From the NCBI GenBank assembly GCA_965216535.1, contig OZ244175.1, positions 5,456,001-5,520,000 of the forward strand: 64,000 nucleotides of DNA, written 5' to 3'. The stretch comes from Hoeflea_A sp965216535. GTDB lineage: Bacteria; Pseudomonadota; Alphaproteobacteria; Rhizobiales; Rhizobiaceae. Under the pieces are notes generated by a model, which made no database searches, had not been told where the DNA came from, and saw only the letters and a list, made by a program, of their open reading frames with translations. Shown one piece after another: positions 42,642-50,949 of this stretch (position 1 is its first letter; the number at the start of each line of letters is the position of its first letter). The position numbers and the translations under genes are program-made.

Positions 42642-43640
42642 TCATAGTTCATTCCAGTAATGGCAGGCAACGGAGTGCGCTTTGCCGCAAGTCTCCAATT
42701 GCGGCTGTTCTTGCCGGCAGAGCTCTTGAGCGTGCGGGCAGCGTGGATTGAAGAAGCAACCGTCGGGAGGTGCCAGAGGTGAAGGAATCTCACCTTCAAT
42801 TGGCGCAAATTCTCGCTTGCGTTGATCCAGGCGAGGCGCTTCCGCCAGCAACGCTCGTGTATAGGGATGCCTCGATGCGCTGAAAATTTCCTCCGTCGAC
42901 GCGGTTTCCACAATGCGGCCCAGATACATGATCGCAACCCGATCAGCGATATGCTCGACTACGCTGAGGTCGTGGCTGATGAACAGGTAAGTCAGCCCGA
43001 ACTCTTCGCGCAGGTCCATGAAAAGGTTGATGACCTGTGCCTGGATCGACACGTCCAGGGCCGCAATCGCCTCGTCACAGACAAGAAACTTCGGCTTGAC
43101 CGCAAGCGCCCGCGCAATGCCAATGCGCTGGCGCTGACCACCGGAAAACTGGTGCGCGTAACGCCGCTTCAGGGATGGGTCAAGCCCCACCTTTCGCATG
43201 ATATCGTCGACGTAGTCCGGAATTTCGTTTCGAGATACGATCCCGTGTACCTTTGGCGCTTCACCGATAATGTCCTCAACCCGCATGCGGGGATTCAGGC
43301 TGGCGAACGGATCCTGGAATATCATCTGAATAGCAAGGGTCGCCGCGTTTCTGTCGGAGCTCGACATAGTCGCCACGTCGCTTCCCTGAAAAAGCAACCG
43401 TCCGGAACTGGGTGCGTGAATTCCTGCGACGACACGACCGAGCGTGGATTTACCACAGCCCGATTCTCCAACCAGACCCAACACCTCGCCTTCAAGGATC
43501 TCAAGATTGACCTCGTCAACGGCGTGGACCACTTCCTCGCGAACGTCGGCTCCCAGTTTCTGTGCAATTTTCCCGGCAACGTCCAGCCGCCTCACGAAAC
43601 GCTTCGACACGTCGCGGATTTCTATCAGCGGAGCATTCAT
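42642..43640 (-). CDS. Peptide ABC transporter ATP-binding protein, DppF/OppF-like
   Basis: 332-residue ATPase. Walker A GESGCGKST near residue 60, Q-loop MIFQDPFASLNPRMRVEDII, signature FSGGQRQRIGIARAL, Walker B FLVCDEAIAALDVSIQAQ (DEAIA instead of the usual DEPTS), and HPYTRALLAEAP followed by the Cys-containing C-terminus FNPRCPHAQELCRQEQPQ. It pairs with the DppD-like ATPase, whose stop its ATG overlaps at 43637-43640. The longer open frame upstream belongs to dppD's region and is not used. Confidence 0.92.
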   Translation of the reverse strand: MNAPLIEIRDVSKRFVRRLDVAGKIAQKLGADVREEVVHAVDEVNLEILEGEVLGLVGESGCGKSTLGRVVAGIHAPSSGRLLFQGSDVATMSSSDRNAATLAIQMIFQDPFASLNPRMRVEDIIGEAPKVHGIVSRNEIPDYVDDIMRKVGLDPSLKRRYAHQFSGGQRQRIGIARALAVKPKFLVCDEAIAALDVSIQAQVINLFMDLREEFGLTYLFISHDLSVVEHIADRVAIMYLGRIVETASTEEIFSASRHPYTRALLAEAPRLDQRKREFAPIEGEIPSPLAPPDGCFFNPRCPHAQELCRQEQPQLETCGKAHSVACHYWNEL

Positions 43641-44611
43641 TGCGCTGGGGCCTGTGCCTGGGGGTGATAACAGCGAAGTTCGCGGTTCGCCACATGCTCG
43701 ACCGGAGGAGAAACCTCGCAAACCCTGCTGGCCGAGCCACAGCGAGGCGAGAACGCGCAACCTACAGGCAGGGCCAGCATGTTCGGGGTCATACCCTCGA
43801 TCTGGAAAAGGCGACTGCCACGGTTGTTGGCAGTCGGAACAGATCCCAACAATCCGACCGTGTAAGGATGGAGAGGGTGGTCGATTACGTCATCGGTAAG
43901 ACCCTGCTCCACAATCCGACCCGCATACATTACCGAGATCCGGTCGGCGAGGCCTGCCACGACGGCAAGGTCATGGGTGATCCAGATCATCGCTGTTCCC
44001 GTTTGCCGTGTCAGTTTCTGGGCCTCGTAGATGATCTGTGCCTGGATCGTGACATCCAGAGCCGTCGTCGGTTCGTCCGCAATGATCAGGTCCGGCTTGT
44101 TCAAGAACGCGATAGCAATGGAAACGCGTTGGCGCATGCCCCCGGACAACTGGTGTGGATAGGCCCGTAAGCGCTCTTCCGGTGAAGGAATTCCAACCAG
44201 TCCGAGCGCATCCCTGCAACGCTCCCAGGCTTCCTTCTTTGGCAAGGACTCATGCGCAAGGATCGCCTCCGTCATTTGGGTATCGATGCGCAAGACCGGA
44301 TTGAGTGTCATCATCGGGTCCTGGAAAATCATTGAAATCCGGTTTCCGCGAATGGACTTGAGCTTTTCTTCGGGTGCATTCGCAATGTCTTCGCCGTTGA
44401 AACGGATTGCACCTTCAACAATCCGGCCGGGCTGATCGATGAGTCCAAGGATGGAAAACCCTGTGATGGATTTCCCGGATCCCGATTCACCGACGAGGCC
44501 CATGACCTCGCCTTTGCTGACCGAGAAGTCGACACCGTCCACGGCTTTGACGACACCCGCATGGGTGAAGAAATGCGTTTTCAATCCGCTCACTTCCAGG
44601 ACAGCGGTCAT
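43637..44611 (-). CDS. Peptide ABC transporter ATP-binding protein, DppD/OppD-like
   Basis: 324-residue ATPase. Walker A GESGSGKSI near residue 42, Q-loop MIFQDPMMTLNPVLRIDTQ, signature LSGGMRQRVSIAIAF, Walker B LIIADEPTTALDVTIQAQ, H-loop ITHDLAVVAGLADR, and HPYTVGLLGSVP with a Cys-rich tail. The ATG at 44611 overlaps the dppC-like stop (ATGA), which fixes the start. Energises peptide import with the DppF-like partner. Confidence 0.93.
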   Translation of the reverse strand: MTAVLEVSGLKTHFFTHAGVVKAVDGVDFSVSKGEVMGLVGESGSGKSITGFSILGLIDQPGRIVEGAIRFNGEDIANAPEEKLKSIRGNRISMIFQDPMMTLNPVLRIDTQMTEAILAHESLPKKEAWERCRDALGLVGIPSPEERLRAYPHQLSGGMRQRVSIAIAFLNKPDLIIADEPTTALDVTIQAQIIYEAQKLTRQTGTAMIWITHDLAVVAGLADRISVMYAGRIVEQGLTDDVIDHPLHPYTVGLLGSVPTANNRGSRLFQIEGMTPNMLALPVGCAFSPRCGSASRVCEVSPPVEHVANRELRCYHPQAQAPAQ

Positions 44612-45525
44612 TTCTTCAGCCTCGGATTCAGAACGTCTCGCAACTGATCCCCGACAAGATTTATCGACGCGACCGTTGTAAGCAGAGCAATGCCGGGGAA
44701 GACGGATATCCAATATCTGCCCGATAGCAGGTACTCAAAGCCGTTGGCGATCAGAACGCCGAGCGAAGGCTCGGTTTGTGGCAGACCTACACCCAGAAAC
44801 GAAAGCGTCGCTTCGAGTGAAATGGCATGAGCGGTCTGCACCGTTCCAACCACGATAAGGGGTGCGAGGCAGTTGGGGAGAATATGCCTGAAGACTATTC
44901 TCATTCTGGAGAGGCCGAGACATTGCGCCGCCTCGACATATTCCTTGCCGCGTTCAACCAGTGCAGTAGCGCGGACTGTGCGGGCGTAATAGGCCCACTG
45001 GGCCACGACAAGGGCCAGGATGATCTTGTCCACCCCTTTGCCCAGTGCGGCCACCAACATGAGCGCGACCAGGGCGGCCGGGAAGGAAAGCTGCAGATCG
45101 ACGACGCGCATGATGACAGCTTCAGTCCGGCCACCGACATAGGCCGCGATCAAACCGACCGCCATACCAAAGAAAAGAGCAATCACGCCGGAAGCAAGGC
45201 CGACGGAAATCGAAATCCTCAGCCCATAGAGGATCGCCGAATAAAGGTCCCGCCCCGCACCATCTGAACCAAGCCACATGGTGTATCCGGCATAGGCCTT
45301 GGAGCCGGGCGGCAATCGGCCATCGAGCACGTCGACCTGTGCCAGGTCATAAGGATTCTGCGGTGTAATCCAGGGTGCCAGAACCGCCAGCAGAACGATG
45401 ATCACCAGAATGACCAATGCACCGGAAGCAATACGGCTTTCGAGGAACTCGGCCCGGAACCGCTGAAACGGAGTTTCCACTTTGACGGCGGCCGGGCTTG
45501 CAGACTGAGGCATCGTATCCGTCAT
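44608..45525 (-). CDS. Peptide ABC transporter permease, DppC-like
   Basis: 305-residue permease. A cytoplasmic N-terminus (PFQRFRAEFLESRIA) leads to the first helix GALVILVIIVLLAVLAPWITP; GSDGAGRDLYSAILYGLRISISVG is the DppC opening of the transport domain and YVEAAQCLGLSRMRIVFRHILPNCLAPLIV the EAA loop. The ATG at 45525 overlaps the dppB-like stop (ATGA). Forms the channel with the DppB-like subunit. Confidence 0.93.
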   Translation of the reverse strand: MTDTMPQSASPAAVKVETPFQRFRAEFLESRIASGALVILVIIVLLAVLAPWITPQNPYDLAQVDVLDGRLPPGSKAYAGYTMWLGSDGAGRDLYSAILYGLRISISVGLASGVIALFFGMAVGLIAAYVGGRTEAVIMRVVDLQLSFPAALVALMLVAALGKGVDKIILALVVAQWAYYARTVRATALVERGKEYVEAAQCLGLSRMRIVFRHILPNCLAPLIVVGTVQTAHAISLEATLSFLGVGLPQTEPSLGVLIANGFEYLLSGRYWISVFPGIALLTTVASINLVGDQLRDVLNPRLKK

Positions 45526-46499
45526 GCGCCCTGATCCCGAAGACGGACCCGCGGGTCCAGGATTGAATAGAGGATGTCGATAACGAGATTGATCACGATG
45601 AAGAACAGAACCATGATCATCAGGTAGGCGACGACGACCGGGCGATCGAGCTGCAGGATGGCATCGATCAGGAGCTTGCCCATCCCCGGCCATGCAAAGA
45701 TCGATTCTGTAACCACCGAAAAACCGATAAGGCTGCCCAACTCCAGCCCCATCACCGTGACGACCGGGATCATGATGTTCTTCATGACATGCACGAAGAT
45801 GATGCGTCCTGTCGAAATGCCCTTCGCCCTGGCATATTTGACGTAATCCTGGCCCATGGCTTCGCGGACGCCGGCCCGTGTCAGGCGGATAGCAAGAGAA
45901 ATCTTGAGCAACGAGAGGTTCAGCGCTGGCAGGAAAATATGACTGAGCCCGTCCCAGGTCGCCAGACTGGTCTCGATGCCGAAGATCGTCGCCGTGTCAC
46001 CACGCCCGGTGGACGGCAGCCACCCGAGTTCAACCGCAAAGAGCAGTATGAGCATCAGGCCAACCCAGAAAGTCGGCAGGGAAAATCCGAGAATGGATCC
46101 GGCCATGATACCTTTCGAAACCGGGTTGTCGGGGTAAAGACCCGAAAAGAGCCCGAGTGGAATGCCGATCACGATGGCAAGGAACAGCGCGCTGAACGCC
46201 AACTCGAGGGTCGCCGGCATGTGATGGAGAATCAGTTTCAAGGCCGGTTCTCCGAAAACAAACGAGTCACCGAGATTGCCTTGCGCCACACCCTTCAGGA
46301 ACAGGACGTACTGCTCCCAAATCGGTCGGTCCAGTCCGAGGCGGCGGATCGCGGCCTCGATGTCTGCCTGGTCGGCATCAGGACTGACCAGCATATAGAC
46401 CGGGTCGCCGACAATGTTCACGCCGAAGAAGACGATGACCGACATGAGAAAGACGACAAGGAACGCCTGCATCAGTCGGCGGATGACGAAAACGGTCAT
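45522..46499 (-). CDS. Peptide ABC transporter permease, DppB-like
   Basis: 325-residue permease. FVIRRLMQAFLVVFLMSVIVFFGVNIVGDPVY is the first helix, GDSFVFGEPALKLILHHMPATLELAFSALFLAIVIGIPLG the DppB-type segment, and YVKYARAKGISTGRIIFVHVMKNIMIPVVTVMG the EAA loop. Follows the binding-protein gene after 59 bases that contain a strong hairpin. Confidence 0.93.
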   Translation of the reverse strand: MTVFVIRRLMQAFLVVFLMSVIVFFGVNIVGDPVYMLVSPDADQADIEAAIRRLGLDRPIWEQYVLFLKGVAQGNLGDSFVFGEPALKLILHHMPATLELAFSALFLAIVIGIPLGLFSGLYPDNPVSKGIMAGSILGFSLPTFWVGLMLILLFAVELGWLPSTGRGDTATIFGIETSLATWDGLSHIFLPALNLSLLKISLAIRLTRAGVREAMGQDYVKYARAKGISTGRIIFVHVMKNIMIPVVTVMGLELGSLIGFSVVTESIFAWPGMGKLLIDAILQLDRPVVVAYLMIMVLFFIVINLVIDILYSILDPRVRLRDQGA

Positions 46500-46522
46500 G
46501 ATTTTCTTGACTCAGATAGGGT

Positions 46523-46548
46523 GCGGGCCGCTGACTCCAGCGACCCGC
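46523..46548 (-). terminator. Hairpin between binding-protein and DppB-like genes
   Basis: On the minus strand GCGGGTCGCTG pairs with CAGCGGCCCGC across GAGT: 11 pairs including one T-G wobble. It lies 10 bases after the binding-protein stop, with no T-run. Like the 11458 hairpin, this is the position where partial termination or 3' protection raises binding-protein levels over the permeases. Confidence 0.65.
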
Positions 46549-46558
46549 AAAAGGACAA

Positions 46559-48142
46559 TTATTCCTTCACGACTCCCATCGCGAGAGTGTATTCGTCGGT
46601 TCGGGGTGTATATTTCAATCCCTTCTTGGCCGCCCAGGTGTTGACCTGGAAATGAGTCGGAATGATCGCGACATTCTCGATCGCTTTTTCTGTCGACTGC
46701 GCCAGCAGATCCTGACGTTTCTCGTCATTCACAGTGCGCAACGCCTCCTCGATCAATGCGTCGATCTCGGCATTGGAATGGCGGCCACGGTTTGAAGATC
46801 CGAAGCCTTTGTCCTTGTCGTAGGTATGAATAAGCGACTTCAATGGCGAAGACGCTTCACCAGAGCCGGCTCCCCAGCCGACCAGGATGAAGCTGAACTC
46901 CGGCAGACCGTCCGGGCTTCCGCGCGAGGCGCGTCCGAAATAGACAGACCGCGGCATGGTTTCAACCGCTGTTTTGATGCCGACCCGTGTCAACATTTGA
47001 CCGATCGCTTCGGCAATCTTCGCATCGTTGATGTAGCGGTCGTTCGGACCATGAATTGTCAACTGGAAGCCGTCCCCGTATCCGGCTTCCGCCAGCAACG
47101 CCTTGGCGCCTTCCGGGTCATAGGCTACCGGCTGGAGTTTATCTGACACTCCGAAGAATCCTTCAGGCAACAACTGCCCGGCCGGAATGGCCACGCCTTC
47201 CATGACCCGATCCACAATGGCGTCACGGTTGATTGCCTTGGAGATAGCCAGCCGGACCCGCTGATCCATCAACGGGTTCTTGATGTCGCCACCATCGTTG
47301 CCTTTGACAAACGGAGAATTCTCACGGAACTGGTCCATGTGCAGGTATATGACGCGGTTCGAAACACCCTGACTCAGCTGGATGTCATCTTTTGCTTCCA
47401 ATGTTGCGATGTCGGTCGTCGGAACACCCGCAATCATGTCCACATCGCCGGCCAGAAGAGCTGCCACGCGGCTGGGACCGGATTTGATCGGGCGAAACTC
47501 AACTTCGCTCCATACAGGTGAATCGCCCCAATAGTCGTCGTTGCGGACGAGGGTGATGCTTTCACCAGGCTTGTAGTTTGAGAACTTGAACGGACCGGTT
47601 CCGACAGCTGCTGTTCCGGCATTGAAATCCTCTGTCGCAGCGGCGCAACCCGCGCTATCCGAAATGACGGGGATCGTGGAAATGTCGTTCGCCATCAGCG
47701 GATAGGGCGAAGCGGTGATGGCGTGAACCGTGTAGTCGTCGATTTTCTTGAAGGTCTTGCCCTTCAGATACGTGCCGTAGCCAGAAGGAGAGTTAGGGAC
47801 ATCGGGTGCCCGCTCCATCGTACAGATAACATCGTCCGCGTTGAAATCGCTGCCGTCATGAAATTTGACGCCTTCTCGCAGCTTGAACTCCCAGGTCAGG
47901 TCGTCAATCGGTTCCCAGGAAACGGCAAGGCCGGGCGAAAGGCGCTGCTTCTCGTCCTGCGCAATCAGCCTGTCGAAGATGTGGACCGACATCGCGTTGT
48001 TCGGCCCGAGATTGTGAAAATGTGGGTCCATCGACGTCGGCTCGGACGCCAGGCCAATGGTGAGTTTCTCCGCGTATGCCGCTCCGGTGAACAAAGCGAA
48101 TGCGCTTACCGCAACCGCGACAGCGGCTGGAACTTTTTTCAT
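46559..48142 (-). CDS. Peptide ABC transporter substrate-binding protein (SBP_bac_5)
   Basis: 527-residue extracytoplasmic protein. Signal peptide MKKVPAAVAVAVSAFALFTGAAYA before EKLTIG; the family-5 pattern is clear in SEPTSMDPHFHNLGPNNAMSVHIFDRLI, WEFKLREGVKFHDGSDFNADDVICTMERA and RVRLAISKAINRDAIVDRVM. It delivers an oligopeptide, dipeptide or other amide to the DppB/C channel. First gene of the operon; divergent from the LysR gene. Confidence 0.93.
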   Translation of the reverse strand: MKKVPAAVAVAVSAFALFTGAAYAEKLTIGLASEPTSMDPHFHNLGPNNAMSVHIFDRLIAQDEKQRLSPGLAVSWEPIDDLTWEFKLREGVKFHDGSDFNADDVICTMERAPDVPNSPSGYGTYLKGKTFKKIDDYTVHAITASPYPLMANDISTIPVISDSAGCAAATEDFNAGTAAVGTGPFKFSNYKPGESITLVRNDDYWGDSPVWSEVEFRPIKSGPSRVAALLAGDVDMIAGVPTTDIATLEAKDDIQLSQGVSNRVIYLHMDQFRENSPFVKGNDGGDIKNPLMDQRVRLAISKAINRDAIVDRVMEGVAIPAGQLLPEGFFGVSDKLQPVAYDPEGAKALLAEAGYGDGFQLTIHGPNDRYINDAKIAEAIGQMLTRVGIKTAVETMPRSVYFGRASRGSPDGLPEFSFILVGWGAGSGEASSPLKSLIHTYDKDKGFGSSNRGRHSNAEIDALIEEALRTVNDEKRQDLLAQSTEKAIENVAIIPTHFQVNTWAAKKGLKYTPRTDEYTLAMGVVKE

Positions 48143-48249
48143 GACTATTTGCCTCCCTCGGAAGGTGCGGTGCCCTCTTCACGGACAATTTTGCCGCACA
48201 ATCAAAAGGATGTTAGCTTGCAAAAAATTCATTGCCAACATCAAAGTTA

Positions 48250-48263
48250 ATGCAATTTTGCAT
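48250..48263. promoter_or_regulatory. Palindrome in peptide-operon/lysR promoter
   Basis: ATGCAATTTTGCAT has perfect 6-base arms around TT, in the 171-base divergent promoter and 50 bases before the LysR ATG. It is a candidate site for that regulator, though it does not exactly fit T-N11-A. Confidence 0.5.
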
Positions 48264-48313
48264 AGGACAATTCAACATGACGTTTCTGTCGCAAGATACC
48301 TGAACCTCAACCT

Positions 48314-49225
48314 ATGGCTGAACACCGTCACAGACTAAGAGAAATGGAAGCCCTTCGCGCGCTGGTGACGACGGGAACCACAATCGGGGCCGCGCGCAGG
48401 CTCGGTGTTTCGCAGTCGTCGATCAGTCGAGCCCTTGGACAACTGGAACAGCGGGTCGGTCGAAATCTGTTTTTGCGAAGCTCTGGTAAAATTGAGCCGA
48501 CGGCAGCAGCGCTCAGACTGAATGAACAACTGGACCCGCTGTTTGAAACGCTTGCGCTGATCGAGGGAGCCGAATGGGCCGCTGCGGATGAAGAACCCCT
48601 GCGACTGATTGTGCCGCCAACGCTTGCCCACAATTTCATCATTACGCGTGTGGCCGCCCTTTTGAAACAGAATCCCGGCAAACAGTTGCAATTGGACATC
48701 CAGTCTACCGACGTGCTGGTCTCCGGCATCCTCGACCTGCGCTACGACCTGGGCCTGACCAGCGCCATGATCCAGCGTTCAGGTGTCACGCTCATACCCT
48801 GGAGACGGTCACATGTCGTTTGCGCCATGCCCAGTGGCCACCCTCTCGAAGACAAGGAAATAGTGACCCCATCGGACCTTGAGGATGTCGAGCTCATTGA
48901 GTTTCTGCGACGCCTTGGGACGCGCGCCATCACAGAACAGGTGTTCGCCCGTGCCGGTGTTCGCCCACGTACTGTTGCTGAGACCGCAACGAATATGGCG
49001 GCGCTTGAGCTGGTTCGCGAAGGACTCGGGGTTACACTGCTCAACCCCTTCCCGGTCCTTTCAGTCGGCATGGCGGATGTTTCGGTCAGGCCATTCGACG
49101 CTCCAATCACCTACAACACCAGCTTTGTCCTGCCCTCCGGTCGCCAACCTTCAGAATTCGCACGGCAATTCATGGAATACGTAAAGGACACCACCCCACC
49201 CGATGAATATTCAGAGACCGTCTAA
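48314..49225 (+). CDS. LysR-family regulator
   Basis: 303-residue LysR protein. HTH: MEALRALVTTGTTIGAARRLGVSQSSISRALGQLEQRVGRNLFLR (residues about 11-55). The effector domain includes LRLIVPPTLAHNFIITRVAALLKQNPGKQLQLDI and AALELVREGLGVTLLNPFPVLS. Divergent from the peptide ABC operon, which it probably controls, and convergent with the M81 gene; the two stop codons overlap by four bases (CTAA at 49222-49225). An ATG ten codons further in is an alternative start. Confidence 0.92.
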   Translation: MAEHRHRLREMEALRALVTTGTTIGAARRLGVSQSSISRALGQLEQRVGRNLFLRSSGKIEPTAAALRLNEQLDPLFETLALIEGAEWAAADEEPLRLIVPPTLAHNFIITRVAALLKQNPGKQLQLDIQSTDVLVSGILDLRYDLGLTSAMIQRSGVTLIPWRRSHVVCAMPSGHPLEDKEIVTPSDLEDVELIEFLRRLGTRAITEQVFARAGVRPRTVAETATNMAALELVREGLGVTLLNPFPVLSVGMADVSVRPFDAPITYNTSFVLPSGRQPSEFARQFMEYVKDTTPPDEYSETV

Positions 49226-50760
49226 CCGTGTTCGTCCTTGTTCCAGATAGTGTCTGGATCCAGCGGGAAACTGGGGCGCGGAATGGACTTGAAGGGCCAG
49301 CGCTCAAGCACCGGACTTGTCAAGCCGTCCGTGTCGATCTCATAAACCCGGTCTGGCGGGAACCAGCCCGAAAATCCGGACCTGAAATGCCCTCGCGATT
49401 TGACGACGACACATTTTGCATCACCGACGTCGAGCCCAAGCATGTTGAAAAACACGGGATCGGCCGTCTGAGCTCGGTCGGAAATGACGACGACCCGGAT
49501 GCCGCCGAGATCGAGCGCCGCGCATGGTCCCAGATGGAGCATCCGCCCCTTTGTGATGCCAAGCTCGCCAACGACATTGCCGTCATGAAGGGAGAGCACC
49601 CTCGCCGGCACTTCAAACTTGCAATCCCATTTTTCCCACGTCTCGGAGCCGGCATTGCGGTTGAAAACTGCGGTGAAGCTTTGACCTGTTCCGAGTCGGT
49701 GTGCTTCCGCCGCAAGGTCGGGATCGAAAAACGATCCGTAGAGGACCTTTTCGGCTCCGGCGGCATGCATGGCAGCCAGCAATTGCGTCGTACGTCCAGA
49801 ACCGCCCCCGCCCGGGTTGTCGCCAGCGTCCGAGAATATGACCGCCGCTTTATCAAGATCCTTTGCAAGTGCCACGGCGTCTTCGACGGAGATCAGTTTT
49901 CTCACGAACCCCTCGCGCAACGACCAGGCGCGGTCGGCGATTTCAGAGGCGAGATTTCTCGAAAAGTCTTCGCTATCCCTCGCGGTCACGACCACGCTCA
50001 GTCCATTGTCGGGCGTATCGGAAAAGACGAAATTGCCAAACACGGAGACATTCAGGATTGCTCCACCGAGTTCCGCCTGTCTTCGCTGCCCGAAGTCGAT
50101 CAGGTCACCATAGGGAGCTTCCGCGGTCAGAAGAGTGACCGAAGCAGGAACGATCGGCGGTTTCCTAAGGGTGACTTTGGGCCGTTGGCCTCTGGCAAGG
50201 CAGCGCCTCAACGAAAAGGCCGCCTCCTCCCCGCGCTCGATCATGTCGACATGCGGATTGGTCCTGTATCCGACGATCAGATCGCAGGCTTCCACCATCC
50301 TGAGCGAAACGTTTGCGTGAAGGTCAAGTGTGCTGACGATGAATGGGATTTTTCCCACCGTCTTCCGAACGATCGCCATCAGGTCGCCGTCCGGGTCGTC
50401 TGTGTGCTCGGCAACCATCGCTCCGTGATTGCAGATGTAAACCGCATCGAGAGCTCCGCAGTCCTTCAGTCGAGAGACGATGCCGTCAGTAATCTTATCG
50501 AACACGCGGCGTTCCACCGGTCCCGCCGGATGGCTTGCCGCCAGGGTACATGGCACAGGCTGCCATGGCCCCGTTGCGTCCATTGCACGGACAAAGGCAG
50601 CGAACTCGGCGGCCAAAGAAGGCGTCGGCGACCGTGCCTGTTCAAGCAGAGCGTCGCCTTCAAGCCAGGTCAGCGAACGAAAGTCATGTTCACTCGCCGG
50701 GCGGGCGAAGCGGTTCGATTCCAGTATCATCCCCAGCAAAGCGACCTTGGGCGCGCGCAC
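49222..50760 (-). CDS. M81-family (MlrC-like) metallopeptidase
   Basis: 512-residue member of the M81/MlrC family, named for the microcystin-degradation protein. RAPKVALLGMILESNRFARPASEHDF is its opening, VYICNHGAMVAEHTDDPDGDLM and FIVSTLDLHANVSLRMVEACDLIVGYRTNPHVDMIERG carry the metal-ligand H and D residues, and VIFSDAGDNPGGGGSGRTT is the C-terminal domain motif. I chose the GTG at 50760, with GGGGAGG seven bases upstream; ATGs at 50787 or 50826 give longer forms without such a site. Probably hydrolyses a modified or linear peptide imported by the neighbouring ABC system. Confidence 0.85.
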   Translation of the reverse strand: MRAPKVALLGMILESNRFARPASEHDFRSLTWLEGDALLEQARSPTPSLAAEFAAFVRAMDATGPWQPVPCTLAASHPAGPVERRVFDKITDGIVSRLKDCGALDAVYICNHGAMVAEHTDDPDGDLMAIVRKTVGKIPFIVSTLDLHANVSLRMVEACDLIVGYRTNPHVDMIERGEEAAFSLRRCLARGQRPKVTLRKPPIVPASVTLLTAEAPYGDLIDFGQRRQAELGGAILNVSVFGNFVFSDTPDNGLSVVVTARDSEDFSRNLASEIADRAWSLREGFVRKLISVEDAVALAKDLDKAAVIFSDAGDNPGGGGSGRTTQLLAAMHAAGAEKVLYGSFFDPDLAAEAHRLGTGQSFTAVFNRNAGSETWEKWDCKFEVPARVLSLHDGNVVGELGITKGRMLHLGPCAALDLGGIRVVVISDRAQTADPVFFNMLGLDVGDAKCVVVKSRGHFRSGFSGWFPPDRVYEIDTDGLTSPVLERWPFKSIPRPSFPLDPDTIWNKDEHG

Positions 50761-50949
50761 CAGGCTTCCTCCCCTATCGTCCGGCATCAATTGAAGGGAG
50801 CACAAACTCGTGCCCGAAATCAACATTTCGAACGCTTGCTTGAGCCAAAGCTCTCTCAGGTTTTCTCTTGTTCATAAGCGACGAACTACTTTGGCGTGGG
50901 CTGGGGCCAAACACACATGCGAATTTGGAACGAACCGGGGAGCACAGTC

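Noticed and set aside
49228..50877. 549-codon plus-strand frame opposite the M81 gene
   Set aside because: Antisense shadow; the minus-strand frame has all M81 motifs.
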